This document shows positions 49,878 to 58,590 of a stretch of DNA of 64,000 nucleotides, piece after piece (position 1 is the stretch's first letter; the number at the start of each line of letters is the position of its first letter). Below the pieces are notes generated by a model, which ran no database searches, had not been told where the DNA came from, and saw only the letters and a list, made by a program, of their open reading frames with translations. The stretch spans positions 1 through 64,000 of the forward strand of contig DATIZX010000064.1 of NCBI GenBank assembly GCA_035516795.1, given 5' to 3'. The position numbers and the translations under genes are program-made. The DNA is from DATJBF01 sp035516795. GTDB taxonomy: Bacteria > Verrucomicrobiota > Verrucomicrobiia > Palsa-1439.

Positions 49878-51139
49878 TCAGCGACTCTTTCAATCTTCGC
49901 TCCAAGCTGACGCAGCTTGTGGTCGATGCGCTCATAACCACGGTCAACGTGATAAATCCGGTTGACCTCCGTTTCGCCTTCCGCAGCCAAGCCGGCAAGT
50001 ACAAGCCCTGCACTGGCCCGGAGATCGCTGGCCATCACGGGTGCGCCGCTGAGTTTCTTAACGCCCTTGACGATGGCGCTGTTGCCTTCCAGCGAAACGT
50101 CGGCCCCGAGCCGGGCCATTTCGCTGATGTGCATGAACCGATTCGGGAACACTTTCTCGGTGATCACGCTGATGCCAGGTGTGATCGTCATGACCGCGCT
50201 CATCTGCGCCTGCATGTCTGTCGGGAAACCAGGGTAAGGCATGGTGATGACGTCGACCGGTTTGAGATCGCCGTTGCCCGTTACGCGAATCGAGCCGTTG
50301 GTACGATTGACGGTCACACCCGATTCCTCGAGCTTGTCGCGGATGGCGCAAAGATGCTCGGCCCGCGCGCCTTTGATCTCAATGTCGCCCCCGGTAATCG
50401 CTGCCGCCGTCATAAACGTTCCGGCCTCGATACGATCGGGAATGATTGTGTGGTCCGCGCCGTGCAGTTCTTCCACGCCTTCAATCTCCAGAATGTGACT
50501 GCCGGCGCCCTTGACCTTCGCACCCATCTTGGTGAGAAAACTTGCCAGGTCTTCGATCTCGGGCTCGCACGCCGCGCCTTCAATCCACGTCGTGCCGCTC
50601 GCCAGCACGGCGGCCATCATGACGTTGGCTGTACCGAGCACAGTCGAACCGAACCGCCCCCCCATGAATACGTCGTTGCCGGTCAGCTCCGTGCAGCGGG
50701 CGTGGACGTAACCATTCTCGACGAGCACATCCGCGCCGAGGCGTTTGAGACCCTTGAGGTGCTGGTCGATGGGCCGGTCGCCGATGACGCAGCCGCCGGG
50801 GAGCGAGACTTTGCAGTTGTGCAACCGCGCCAGCAGCGGACCAAGGAGACAAACCGAAGCACGCATTTTGCGGACGAGTTCGTAGGGCGCGACACCGAGC
50901 GGATGTCCCGCCCGCACCTCGACGACGCCTTCGGTTTTGTGATGGGTGACCTTGACGCTCAGCCAGCGCAAGATGTCGCACATGAATTGGATGTCGCTGA
51001 GGTTCGGCACGCCGCGAATGACGCACGGCTCGCTGGTTAGCAACGTGGCGGCGATAATTGGCAGGGCGGCGTTTTTGGAGCCACCGATTTGAACGCTTCC
51101 GCGGAGCGGATTGCCCCCACTGATGATAATCTTTTCCAT
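49874..51139 (-). CDS. murA: UDP-N-acetylglucosamine 1-carboxyvinyltransferase
   Basis: First committed step of peptidoglycan synthesis, adding enolpyruvate from PEP to UDP-GlcNAc; the fosfomycin target. The ATG at 51139 (MEKIIISGGNPLRGSVQIGG) is preferred and gives 421 residues. Lys22 and Asn23 are in GGSKNAALPI. The catalytic cysteine is Cys117 in LPGGCVIGDRPID, so the enzyme should be fosfomycin-sensitive by this residue. Asp in PGFPTDMQAQM is the general base. A small membrane protein gene overlaps the end. The presence of murA indicates a peptidoglycan wall. Confidence 0.97.
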   Translation of the reverse strand: MEKIIISGGNPLRGSVQIGGSKNAALPIIAATLLTSEPCVIRGVPNLSDIQFMCDILRWLSVKVTHHKTEGVVEVRAGHPLGVAPYELVRKMRASVCLLGPLLARLHNCKVSLPGGCVIGDRPIDQHLKGLKRLGADVLVENGYVHARCTELTGNDVFMGGRFGSTVLGTANVMMAAVLASGTTWIEGAACEPEIEDLASFLTKMGAKVKGAGSHILEIEGVEELHGADHTIIPDRIEAGTFMTAAAITGGDIEIKGARAEHLCAIRDKLEESGVTVNRTNGSIRVTGNGDLKPVDVITMPYPGFPTDMQAQMSAVMTITPGISVITEKVFPNRFMHISEMARLGADVSLEGNSAIVKGVKKLSGAPVMASDLRASAGLVLAGLAAEGETEVNRIYHVDRGYERIDHKLRQLGAKIERVAE

Positions 51140-51164
51140 ACGACCTCCTTGTTCTGCCGTCGCT

Positions 51165-51222
51165 GTAGTAGTCGCCGGCTTGGCGACATTCCCCAACGCG
51201 CCCGGAACGGGCGCTACTACAC
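51165..51222. repeat. Imperfect palindrome GTAGTAG...CTACTAC between prmC and murA
   Basis: GTAGTAGTCGCC and GGGCGCTACTAC form imperfect arms around a GC-rich core. It is another member of the intergenic palindrome class in this window and overlaps the last codons of prmC. Confidence 0.6.
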
Positions 51223-52131
51223 CGACCTGGGCACAGCCACGATTACGCGTTCGTGCCCCTGAAAATCCTTCACGACTTGTACGGCTTCAAAATCGTTTTT
51301 GACAAACAACTCCTCGACAACCGTGCGCTGCCCCGCGCCGATTTCCAGCGCCACGAATCCGGAGGGAGACAAAAAACGCTTGGCACTCATCACCAAGCGT
51401 CGGATAACCTTGAGTCCATCCTCACCCGCCACGAGTGCCTGCACGGGCTCAAAGTCTCTAACCTCCTTGGGCAGCTTCTTCAGTTCCCCATCTGCAACAT
51501 AGGGCGGATTGCATACGATCGCGTCCGCCTGCAAGCTGTTGACTACAGGCTCTAGCAAATCGCTTTCGAAAAAGCGAATGTTTTTTTCAACTTTGTGAAA
51601 TTTCGCGTTCGCTCGCGCGACCTCTAGAGCGTCCGTGCTCACGTCGGTCGCATAGATGCTGGCACTGGCGTCTCCGCCCGCGTGCGAAAATTTCTTCGCC
51701 AACGTCACGGCAATGCATCCGCTGCCGGTGCCAACGTCAATGACAGTGACTGGTGATTGGTGACTGGAGACTGGAGGGACGCGCTCCGTCGCGTCCGCTT
51801 GCGGTGCTAGCCTTTGGAGCACGACTTCCACCAGCAATTCTGTCTCCGGCCGGGGTATTAGTACTCGCCTATCCACGAAGAACTTAAGGCCGCAGAATTC
51901 AGTCTCTCCGGTGATGTACTGAAGTGGTTCACCCGCGGCTCGTCGCTTCACCATCTCGCGAAGCCTTTCCAACGTCGGCTCGTCCAATTCGCGCTCGAAT
52001 TCCAAGTACAGATCCAGCCGCTTCTTGTTCAGCAGATGCGCCAGCAAAAGCTCGATGGTCAGTCGTGGCGATTCGATTCCTCGCTTCTCAAAAAAGGGAG
52101 CGGTCTTATTGATGACCTCCAGAATGCGCAC
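51217..52131 (-). CDS. prmC: Peptide chain release factor N5-glutamine methyltransferase
   Basis: Methylates the GGQ glutamine of RF1 and RF2. The catalytic NPPY motif is IVCNPPYVADGEL and the SAM loop is VIDVGTGSGCIAVTLA. The family N-terminus VRILEVINKTAPFFEKRGI supports a GTG start at 52131; the frame is open much further upstream but would then run into the divergent MNT gene. YITGETEFCGLKFFVDRRVLIPRPETELLVE is the conserved hinge. The RF1 gene is not adjacent (58.6 kb). Confidence 0.93.
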   Translation of the reverse strand: MRILEVINKTAPFFEKRGIESPRLTIELLLAHLLNKKRLDLYLEFERELDEPTLERLREMVKRRAAGEPLQYITGETEFCGLKFFVDRRVLIPRPETELLVEVVLQRLAPQADATERVPPVSSHQSPVTVIDVGTGSGCIAVTLAKKFSHAGGDASASIYATDVSTDALEVARANAKFHKVEKNIRFFESDLLEPVVNSLQADAIVCNPPYVADGELKKLPKEVRDFEPVQALVAGEDGLKVIRRLVMSAKRFLSPSGFVALEIGAGQRTVVEELFVKNDFEAVQVVKDFQGHERVIVAVPRSV

Positions 52132-52197
52132 GGAAGAGAGAATATCTGACCTGATTTCATCTGGCAAACTTTGCGTTCTTCGTGTTACAGTGCCGCC

Positions 52198-52524
52198 GTG
52201 ATTGCGTTGGAGTCCATCCGTGCCGCTGTCGTGGACGTGGCCCGCCGTAACAAATCGCAGCGGGCCATCTTGTTCGGCTCCTACGCGCGGGGAACCGCGA
52301 CCAAGCATTCAGACGTAGACTTAATCTTCATCGAGGAGACCACCGATCCCTTCTTGAAGCGATTGGATCGGTACCTTTTCCCGTTGTCCGACCGGTTGGG
52401 CGGCAGCGTCGAGACCTTGGTGTACACACCGGCCGAGTTGGAGAGTATCTCTCATCGACCATTTATCCAACGGGCGCTCCGCGAAGGGATCGTCTTGTAT
52501 GAGTCTGGAAAAACATCAAGCTGA
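52198..52524 (+). CDS. MNT-type minimal nucleotidyltransferase (antitoxin candidate)
   Basis: A 108-residue protein from a GTG at 52198. The nucleotidyltransferase signature is ILFGSYARGTATKHSDVDLIF, with the GS and DxD residues intact. It overlaps the next gene by 26 bases; that gene encodes a HEPN protein. In MNT/HEPN pairs the nucleotidyltransferase modifies and silences the HEPN RNase toxin. The pair lies beside the mcrBC/R-M island. Confidence 0.88.
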   Translation: MIALESIRAAVVDVARRNKSQRAILFGSYARGTATKHSDVDLIFIEETTDPFLKRLDRYLFPLSDRLGGSVETLVYTPAELESISHRPFIQRALREGIVLYESGKTSS

Positions 52525-52912
52525 AGCGAAACGCTGGTTGTCGCAGGCACAATCGGATTTGCGGGCCGCTCGCGGCAGCGTGACGCAATCCGCCTTCGAG
52601 TGGGCGGCCTTTCAAGCGCAACAGGCGGGTGAAAAGTCGATCAAAGCCCTGTGGTATCACAACGGCTTGGATCCGTGGGGACACAGTTTGGCGGAATTGA
52701 TCCAAGAGTTCCCGCTGCCGAATATTCGCTCCCAATTAACGCCGTTTCTCGACCACGCGAAACATCTCGACAAGCTTTACATCCCGACGCGCTATCCCAA
52801 CGGACTTCCCGCCCTGACACCGTCGGAAGTGTTTACCAAGCCCGAGGCCGAACAGGCCATCGAGAAGGCGCACCAGATCATCGAGCATGTGGCGGCGCAA
52901 ATGAAGGCGTGA
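52499..52912 (+). CDS. HEPN-domain protein (toxin candidate)
   Basis: A 137-residue helical protein: AKRWLSQAQSDLRAARGSV, then AAFQAQQAGEKSIKALWYHN and GHSLAELIQEFP. The ending YIPTRYPNGLPALTPSEVFT, then AEQAIEKAHQIIEHV is typical of MNT-associated HEPN proteins. The usual catalytic R-x4-6-H motif is not clear; the best match is the histidine in GHSL without the usual arginine spacing, so RNase activity is uncertain. It is encoded just after, and overlapping, the MNT gene. Confidence 0.85.
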   Translation: MSLEKHQAEAKRWLSQAQSDLRAARGSVTQSAFEWAAFQAQQAGEKSIKALWYHNGLDPWGHSLAELIQEFPLPNIRSQLTPFLDHAKHLDKLYIPTRYPNGLPALTPSEVFTKPEAEQAIEKAHQIIEHVAAQMKA

Positions 52913-52933
52913 GGCGGTTACGCTTGGACGCGG

Positions 52934-53536
52934 TCACGACGCCCCGCTGAGTCGTTGATTGACAGACGCAACGTCGAATTGCTCCGGGTCATAATCGCCC
53001 ACCCATTCACGGAATTCATGTTCCTCAGAGGTCTTTGCCGACCGTAGCACGTGCAAAACGTGGGCATAGCCGGGCGCTCCGCCGCAATCCTCGGGTGGGC
53101 AAGCGCGTTTGCCTGCCAGGCAAACCGGTTTTCGATACGCTTGGCTTGCCGGTTCGATTTTCTCCACAAGAATTTCGTGCAACCAACCGTCCCCAAAGTC
53201 GTATTCATAGGTGAACCGCTGGCCTTTGCGCAAAATGATTTGGCCCAAGAGCACATCATCTTCGTGTTTTGTCGGCGGGCCAAAGCCGAAATCAACGCGG
53301 CCGTCGGGCATCGTCCCCGTGTACTCCACCCCACCCATGCGGAACGCGTGCAGATGGCAGTTGTCCCAGCCCATTGCGCCTTGGATAACGTAATGCAAAT
53401 CACCAAGCGTGAAGTTATCCGGCACAACTACGCGCCGCCAGATGGGAGGGGAGATGTCCCGGAGCGTCACCTTCAATTGCAGTACATTCTTGGCCGGCGA
53501 ATCCGCCTGGCCTCTAGGTTCCTTGGATTTTGGCAT
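52934..53536 (-). CDS. Plasmid pRiA4b ORF-3 family protein
   Basis: A 200-residue protein with the family core LQLKVTLRDISPPIWRRVVV, then LHYVIQGAMGWDNCHLHAF and FTYEYDFGDGWLHEILVE, and CPPEDCGGAPGYAHVLHVL near the end. This family is common on plasmids, near transposons (IS1096-type) and in defence islands, but its biochemical role is not established. It faces the MNT/HEPN pair tail to tail. Confidence 0.9.
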   Translation of the reverse strand: MPKSKEPRGQADSPAKNVLQLKVTLRDISPPIWRRVVVPDNFTLGDLHYVIQGAMGWDNCHLHAFRMGGVEYTGTMPDGRVDFGFGPPTKHEDDVLLGQIILRKGQRFTYEYDFGDGWLHEILVEKIEPASQAYRKPVCLAGKRACPPEDCGGAPGYAHVLHVLRSAKTSEEHEFREWVGDYDPEQFDVASVNQRLSGAS

Positions 53537-53613
53537 GAGGTTCTCCTCTCACACGCATCGTGGAGAATACGCTAAAGCGTTGAAGAGTTGAAGCGTAAAG
53601 GCGCGACCGTCTC

Positions 53614-53637
53614 GTAGGAGCGATTTCCAATCGCGAC
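53614..53637. repeat. 24-base dispersed repeat, copy 2 (inverted relative to 47540-47563)
   Basis: Exact reverse complement of 47540-47563. It lies in the spacer between the pRiA4b ORF-3 gene and the mcrB fragment, at the edge of the defence island. Confidence 0.9.
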
Positions 53638-53679
53638 CCCACACCATGCCATTCCGAGCCTGTCGAGGAATCTCTGGGC

Positions 53680-54354
53680 TTATTGTTGCGCAGCCTCGGT
53701 AAGTCGCCTCAACGCACTGACGAAATCGTCGTCAGGCTGTTTCTTCTTCAGCCGATAAAGTTCACGTGGTTCTTCGCTGTCGCCGAGAGCGATTGTGTCC
53801 TTTGAAACGAAATCTTTGCCCAGTACCTTCAGCAGCTTCTCGCCGTCGCCGTAGAAATACTCCTGCAACAGCGGCCCAACCCTGTGCTCCCACGCAAAAC
53901 GCAGGTCGGCCACGTCCTTCAGCCCCATAAAGTAGCTGTGCCCGATCTGATGATCCCGGTCGAGATACGCCTCCAACTTCCGGTTGAGAGCCGTCAACAA
54001 CTTGCCCAGAGGCACACCGGCCACTTCGCCCGGAAGTTCCGGCTGCGGCATCAACTCCACAAACGTGAACCGCCGCCGCAACGCCACGTCCAGCAGCGCA
54101 ATCGACCGGTCCGCCGTGTTCATCGTGCCGATGATGAGCAGGTTGGCCGGCACGCCAAACTCCTCACCCGAATAAGGCAGCGTCACCTGGATCTCGTTGG
54201 CCGCGCCCAACCGCTTGTCCGGCTCGATCAACGTGATCAACTCGCCGAACACCTTCGAGATGTTCCCCCGGTTGATCTCGTCAATCACCAGCGCGTACGT
54301 GTGCGACGGGGCTTGCTGCGCCCGCCGGCACAACCGCTTGAACACCCCAACAAA
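53680..54354 (-). pseudogene. mcrB: McrB, 5'-truncated (C-terminal half of the GTPase domain)
   Basis: About 224 codons remain. Homology begins at GVFKRLCRRAQ, just before Walker B (YALVIDEINRGN), and continues through TMNTADRSIALLDVALRRRF and QIGHSYFM to a normal C-terminus (SALRRLTEAAQQ). The N-terminal DNA-binding domain and Walker A are missing. An in-frame TAG stands just upstream, so no longer product is possible. McrB is the GTP-dependent motor of modification-dependent restriction; this fragment cannot hydrolyse GTP. The break at about 54354 faces the controller gene of an inserted restriction-modification cassette. Confidence 0.85.
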
Positions 54355-54409
54355 ACGATGCTACTCGGAGTCTGTCGCCACATAGGCATCATTGTGGTGA
54401 AATGGGCGT

Positions 54410-54679
54410 GTGGATCAGGACACAAAACTTCTGCGTGCATTTGGTCTAGCGCTTCGGCAGGAGCGTGAACGTTTGGGTGTATCCCAAGACGTTCTCGCTG
54501 ACCTTGCCGGCTTGCATCGAACATACATTGGCAGCGTTGAGCGGGGTGAGCGAAACCTCAGCCTAAAAAACATCGTCGCAATTGCACGAGCACTCGGAAT
54601 CCCCGCCTCTGAGCTGGTCGAGCGCGCGGAATCATTGCTCCAACAGCGTCCTTCGCAGGAAACGAGCAAGCGCAGATGA
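54410..54679 (+). CDS. XRE-family HTH controller protein of the R-M cassette
   Basis: An 89-residue helix-turn-helix protein from a GTG at 54410: LALRQERERLGVSQDVLADL, then AGLHRTYIGSVERGERNLSL and KNIVAIARALGIPASELVE. Size and sequence fit the C-proteins that time restriction gene expression. Its stop overlaps the ATG of the HNH nuclease gene by four bases, matching the C-R arrangement. ACTCGGAGTC at about 54363-54372 resembles half of a C-box; this is not firm. Confidence 0.88.
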   Translation: MDQDTKLLRAFGLALRQERERLGVSQDVLADLAGLHRTYIGSVERGERNLSLKNIVAIARALGIPASELVERAESLLQQRPSQETSKRR

Positions 54680-55320
54680 AGTCTTGCGGGAAGAAATACG
54701 GACAGGGTTTAGGCGGTGTCCGCCGTCGCTGCCTGCGTGAAGAAGGACATACCGGTCGGTGCACCGACATGCCGTTTTTGCTGCACCTTGAACAGGCGAG
54801 ACCGAAGGTCGCCGACAAAATTGTCCGCGATTCTTTCAATACCCGTGGTGCTTCTTGGGGAAAAGCACAGGACGGAACCCAGAAACGCCGCAACCGGCAG
54901 CCTCGCTGGACACTCAAAGCTGGCGATGCTTTCTACCCGGCCCACCATCAAACGTACGATGAATGCTTGGTCGTGGCGGCCGAACTGACGGTTCAAGCTT
55001 ACGAAATGGTGGGCGCACCCGAATGTCCGGCGGAGATTGCCCAGTGGCTGCCCCGGAAGCCTGTTCAGAATTCAGCTCCGTGCCCAATCTGCAAGCTCCC
55101 GCTGGAGTTCTCAGAATTTGATCTTGCCGTGCAAAGTAAAGCGGCAATTGATACTGACCACCTAAACCCGACTCTAAAACGACGCCATGTGCGCGGGAAC
55201 GTTGCATTCGTGCATCACCTCTGCAATACGACCAAAGGCGACCGCTCCCTTGAGGAATTCGAAACATGGATGGCCGGCACGTTGTCGCGCCAAGGGTATA
55301 ACGTGAGTAAGAAAGCGTAA
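54676..55320 (+). CDS. HNH endonuclease, probable restriction enzyme
   Basis: A 214-residue protein with a C-terminal HNH/beta-beta-alpha-metal site: CPICKLPLEF supplies a zinc-binding pair, followed by DTDHLNPTLKRRHVRGNVAFV and HHLCNTTKGDRSLEEF. The DH, N and H residues are in order and the second CxxC partner is reduced. The N-terminal 110 residues are of unknown fold with a cysteine-containing start (MKSCGKKYGQGLGGVRRRC). It is coupled to the controller gene and faces the methylase tail to tail (24-base gap), the usual C-R/M layout. Confidence 0.82.
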   Translation: MKSCGKKYGQGLGGVRRRCLREEGHTGRCTDMPFLLHLEQARPKVADKIVRDSFNTRGASWGKAQDGTQKRRNRQPRWTLKAGDAFYPAHHQTYDECLVVAAELTVQAYEMVGAPECPAEIAQWLPRKPVQNSAPCPICKLPLEFSEFDLAVQSKAAIDTDHLNPTLKRRHVRGNVAFVHHLCNTTKGDRSLEEFETWMAGTLSRQGYNVSKKA

Positions 55321-55344
55321 TTTGCCCGCAGACGCACCCTCTGC

Positions 55345-57339
55345 TCACAACTCGACATCTGGCCCGGTCATCTCTTGAATCTGTGCGAGCAAGGCATCAC
55401 GCTTGTGGAGAAGCTCCGCGAAAGTGTCAACCCTCTCACGCCACGGACCTGGGCCGTGTAGCAGCGGCAACTGCAACTCCAGCAAACGCGCGCCAAGTGT
55501 GCCGAGCGTAGATTGAACGAACACCAGGTCGCGGATACGGATGCGAATCGAAGGCAGATTCAACGCATAGAGTAGTTCATAGGGGGTGAGTTGGTCTTTT
55601 TGCCGAATGCTGATGATCCGAAAATGGCTTTGAACCACGCAACGATAGTTGTTCTCCGACAAAATGGCCGTCGTGCCAATCCGGTAACGGCCATCGACAA
55701 CCATCAGAATATCGCCGGGAGTAAGTTTCTGCTGGGCGCGATACTCCTCGTAAACTTCTTCACTGACTGCCTTCGTTGGGTCTGTGGAGATTTCCAGATT
55801 GTTGACGTCGGAAGTGCGCACAAAAGGGATGTCGCCTGAACCATAAGCGTGCGACCCGACTTCATGTCCTTTTCTGACGGTTAGCACACCCCGGTCAATC
55901 AGTTCGCCAATGGAGGCCAACTCCGCGCCCTTGATGATGTCTCGCTCCGCTTCGGAGAACGCGTCGTCGCGCACATAGTATCTCGGCACTAGATAGTTTG
56001 CTTTCTCAAGGGCGACTCTTTTCCAGAGACCGTTTCGTGTACCGTTGGAGTTGAAGCTCGTGGCAAGCCGTTCAAAATCGTCGTTGTGAGGTGTGCCGTC
56101 GGGCATGTGCGTCCGTCCGCGCCTGTCGTGGCCACAGCGCAAGGCCACGCCAATTGCCACTTTGGGCGCTTGAATTGCATCAGGACCGCGGTCAGAGGGT
56201 GACTTCTCGAAGAAGAGCACATTCGTCTTGGTGTCCGTGCTCGGTTGGAACGTCGTTCGTGGGCAATCGAGCAAGGCCGTGATATGTCCCTGTTGGCGCA
56301 GCCAACTCCAGACATAGCCCTCTTGCCGGTTTCCGAAAACGCCTTCGGGAAGCACAATTCCCATGCGGCCACCCGGCCGCAGCATCTTAACGCACAGTTC
56401 AATAAACAAGATCTGTGGGTCTTGTGCATTCAGCAAAACCGGCGTCATAGACCATTTATTCTCGCTGAGGGAAATCCAACTGTGCGCCAATTCGTAATTG
56501 CGGAGAATAGCCTTGTCCTGAATGGGAATCCGACTGCCAAACGGCGGATTTGTCAGCACAACATCGAAACGGAAATCCGCGCTCAGCCCAGCAGCAACGA
56601 CTTCAGCGGGATCAAGCGAGTTTGCATTGAGAAGTTCCGAGCGCCCGCCGGTACTAATGCAAAGCAGGGCGGTTGCAAGTCGGGCAAGGTCCGGGTCCTT
56701 CTCGATGCCGACAAGACGGCCTGGAACTTGACTATCACCGATCACGGTTTCGTCCTGAAAAACGAGGCTCTCACTCAGAAACCCGCCGGTACCGCACGCC
56801 GGATCCAAAACGGATTCATTCGGTTGGGGAGCAACAATGCGGACCATTGCTCTGACCAACGATTTTGGCGTGAAGAATTGCCCCTTATCACCACGCAAAC
56901 GAGGTCCGATGAGTGCTTGGAATGCTTCACCGAGAACATGCGCGGGGGCAATCGAGAGATCGAGATGTCGAAGCTCGGTCATGGCCTCACGAACTGAATC
57001 ATCTGAGAGGCTGAAAGAGAAACTGAGGGCTGTCCGCTTGGGGAGTTGCCGAGGCAGGTATTTCTTGAGAAGACCTTCCCCTGTGCCTTGCCCCATGAGG
57101 AATCGCTTCAAGTCTTCTTGGTCGTGCGCCTTGTCCAAGCTGAACTTCAGCAGTAGGATGGTCGCCAGATTCTCAACCAACCGTTCTGCCCGGCTTGTTG
57201 AACTATTCGAGTAGAGCCGGTAATAGAGGCGACGGAATGTTTCGGACAGATTCCTGATACCTCCAGCAGAGAGATCGGTCATACGGAGCAGTTGTTGGCC
57301 TCTCTCAGGCTTATTCTCTGTTCTAGTCACGGTTGCCAT
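55345..57339 (-). CDS. N6-adenine DNA methyltransferase fused to a specificity-like domain
   Basis: A 664-residue protein. An N-terminal helical region (to about 140) is followed by the HsdM-like catalytic domain: GQFFTPKSLVRAMVRI (153-168), motif I VLDPACGTGGF (177-187) and NPPF (264-267). From about 450 the sequence resembles a type I/IIG target-recognition half (ASIGELIDRGVLTVRKGHEV, then GDIPFVRTSDVNNLEIS and LTPGDILMVVDGRYRIG). No nuclease motif is seen, so cutting is left to the HNH enzyme. It should modify adenine in the cognate site. The gene begins 37 bases before the end of the truncated mcrC. Confidence 0.88.
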   Translation of the reverse strand: MATVTRTENKPERGQQLLRMTDLSAGGIRNLSETFRRLYYRLYSNSSTSRAERLVENLATILLLKFSLDKAHDQEDLKRFLMGQGTGEGLLKKYLPRQLPKRTALSFSFSLSDDSVREAMTELRHLDLSIAPAHVLGEAFQALIGPRLRGDKGQFFTPKSLVRAMVRIVAPQPNESVLDPACGTGGFLSESLVFQDETVIGDSQVPGRLVGIEKDPDLARLATALLCISTGGRSELLNANSLDPAEVVAAGLSADFRFDVVLTNPPFGSRIPIQDKAILRNYELAHSWISLSENKWSMTPVLLNAQDPQILFIELCVKMLRPGGRMGIVLPEGVFGNRQEGYVWSWLRQQGHITALLDCPRTTFQPSTDTKTNVLFFEKSPSDRGPDAIQAPKVAIGVALRCGHDRRGRTHMPDGTPHNDDFERLATSFNSNGTRNGLWKRVALEKANYLVPRYYVRDDAFSEAERDIIKGAELASIGELIDRGVLTVRKGHEVGSHAYGSGDIPFVRTSDVNNLEISTDPTKAVSEEVYEEYRAQQKLTPGDILMVVDGRYRIGTTAILSENNYRCVVQSHFRIISIRQKDQLTPYELLYALNLPSIRIRIRDLVFVQSTLGTLGARLLELQLPLLHGPGPWRERVDTFAELLHKRDALLAQIQEMTGPDVEL

Positions 57340-57375
57340 GTGACGACTTTAGATAGCGTCACACATCGTGTCAAG

Positions 57376-58482
57376 TCACGCTTGCGTGTCGGCGCCGGTC
57401 CAGAACATCTGGTAGGCATCAGATTCGGCGATACCGGCTTTGGCGGCGGTCGGGTCGAGCAGCTTGTATTTCGTGTCCACGATCAGCGCGGTTTCGCCGG
57501 TAGCGGTCTCGAAGCGGATATCGGGGACAAGTTTGAAACGGTTGTTGCCGGTTTTGTCGCAGAGGAGATGCCGGGTGCCGCTTTGGGCGTGGAACGTCCA
57601 GCCACGCGCTTGCCAGACCTCGCGCAGTTCGCGGCGGATGAACTCGGCGATGAATTCCTCGAAGAGTTGGTTCATGTCGAACAGGAAGGCGAAGGTTTCG
57701 GTGCGGCCGGGACTGGGTTGCGGGCCGGTGCCGGTCCAGAACATCTGGGCCAGTTTCAGCAGCGGACGATAGAGGTGGCCCTCTTTGGCGCGGCGACGAT
57801 GGCGGAGCATCCATTGGGCGGCTTGGTCGAAATCGTGCGGCTGCGGGGTGACATCGGCCACGCCGGCAAACACGGCACGGAGTTGCGGCAGGTGCCGGCG
57901 GGTGTCGGTCCATTGCGACCAGCGGGAGAGGCGATGGACGGTGGCCTTGAAGAGCCGGTTGGGAAGGTTGTCCTCGGTGAATTCGTCGTAGGCGACATCG
58001 AACTGGTCGCGTCGCCAGCCGTCGGGGCGACGGGCTTGGGCGGCCATGAGCCAGCGGCCTTTGAGCACGTCGAGCCGGTCCTCAATGGTCACGTAGCCGC
58101 GCAGGACTTCGCGGTGGACGGCGTCCCAGAGCCGGTGGGCAAAAACCCAAAAGAGGATTTCAGAGAAGGGCGAGCGTTGCTCCGTGAGCCGGGCTATTTC
58201 GGGTTCGGTGATCTCCAGTTTGCGCGTGTAGCTCAGGAGGAACAGCAGGTTGGCCGTGGCCTCGCGTTCCGCCGTCGCTTCCTCCCGGTACATTTTCGGC
58301 AGGACTTGGAGTGTGCGGGTGGGCAACTGGATCACGCCGACAAACGAAGTTGCCCACGTTTCCCGCCAGCCGACTTGAAACATCGGCTCTCGCGCCGCCC
58401 CCCGCAAACCGCCAAGGATGTGCCTCTCGGCATCGGACAGGCTAGTGATGCGCTCGTGCTCGAAGACGCTGGCCGGCTTCAT
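57376..58482 (-). CDS. mcrC: McrC, 3'-truncated PD-(D/E)xK subunit
   Basis: A 368-residue McrC-like protein (DUF2357/PD-(D/E)xK). The nuclease core is KLVPDIRFETATGETALIVD followed by TKYK, giving the D...D-x-K residues. Normal McrC continues past SDAYQM with a helix and strands ending near LLYP; here it stops after DAYQM-FWTGADTQA. The last 19 coding bases before divergence (57394-57412) are an exact copy of 57730-57748, which encodes QMFWTG inside the same gene. Catalytic residues are present, but without an intact McrB it is probably inactive as a restriction complex. Confidence 0.85.
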   Translation of the reverse strand: MKPASVFEHERITSLSDAERHILGGLRGAAREPMFQVGWRETWATSFVGVIQLPTRTLQVLPKMYREEATAEREATANLLFLLSYTRKLEITEPEIARLTEQRSPFSEILFWVFAHRLWDAVHREVLRGYVTIEDRLDVLKGRWLMAAQARRPDGWRRDQFDVAYDEFTEDNLPNRLFKATVHRLSRWSQWTDTRRHLPQLRAVFAGVADVTPQPHDFDQAAQWMLRHRRRAKEGHLYRPLLKLAQMFWTGTGPQPSPGRTETFAFLFDMNQLFEEFIAEFIRRELREVWQARGWTFHAQSGTRHLLCDKTGNNRFKLVPDIRFETATGETALIVDTKYKLLDPTAAKAGIAESDAYQMFWTGADTQA

Positions 58483-58590
58483 CCTGAAAATTGAGTATGA
58501 GCCGAGCCCACCGGGAAATCAACGCGCCAATGATTCCGAAAGCGGTCGTGGCAAGAACGTTTACCACGTCGTACGTGGCCGCTCCACAAG

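Noticed and set aside
49919..51040. 373-codon plus-strand frame opposite murA
   Set aside because: Antisense shadow of murA, which has all catalytic residues on the minus strand.
57292..58494. 400-codon plus-strand frame opposite mcrC
   Set aside because: It mirrors the mcrC gene; its Gly/Val-rich composition is what GC-rich antisense frames give. The minus frame carries the PD-(D/E)xK residues.
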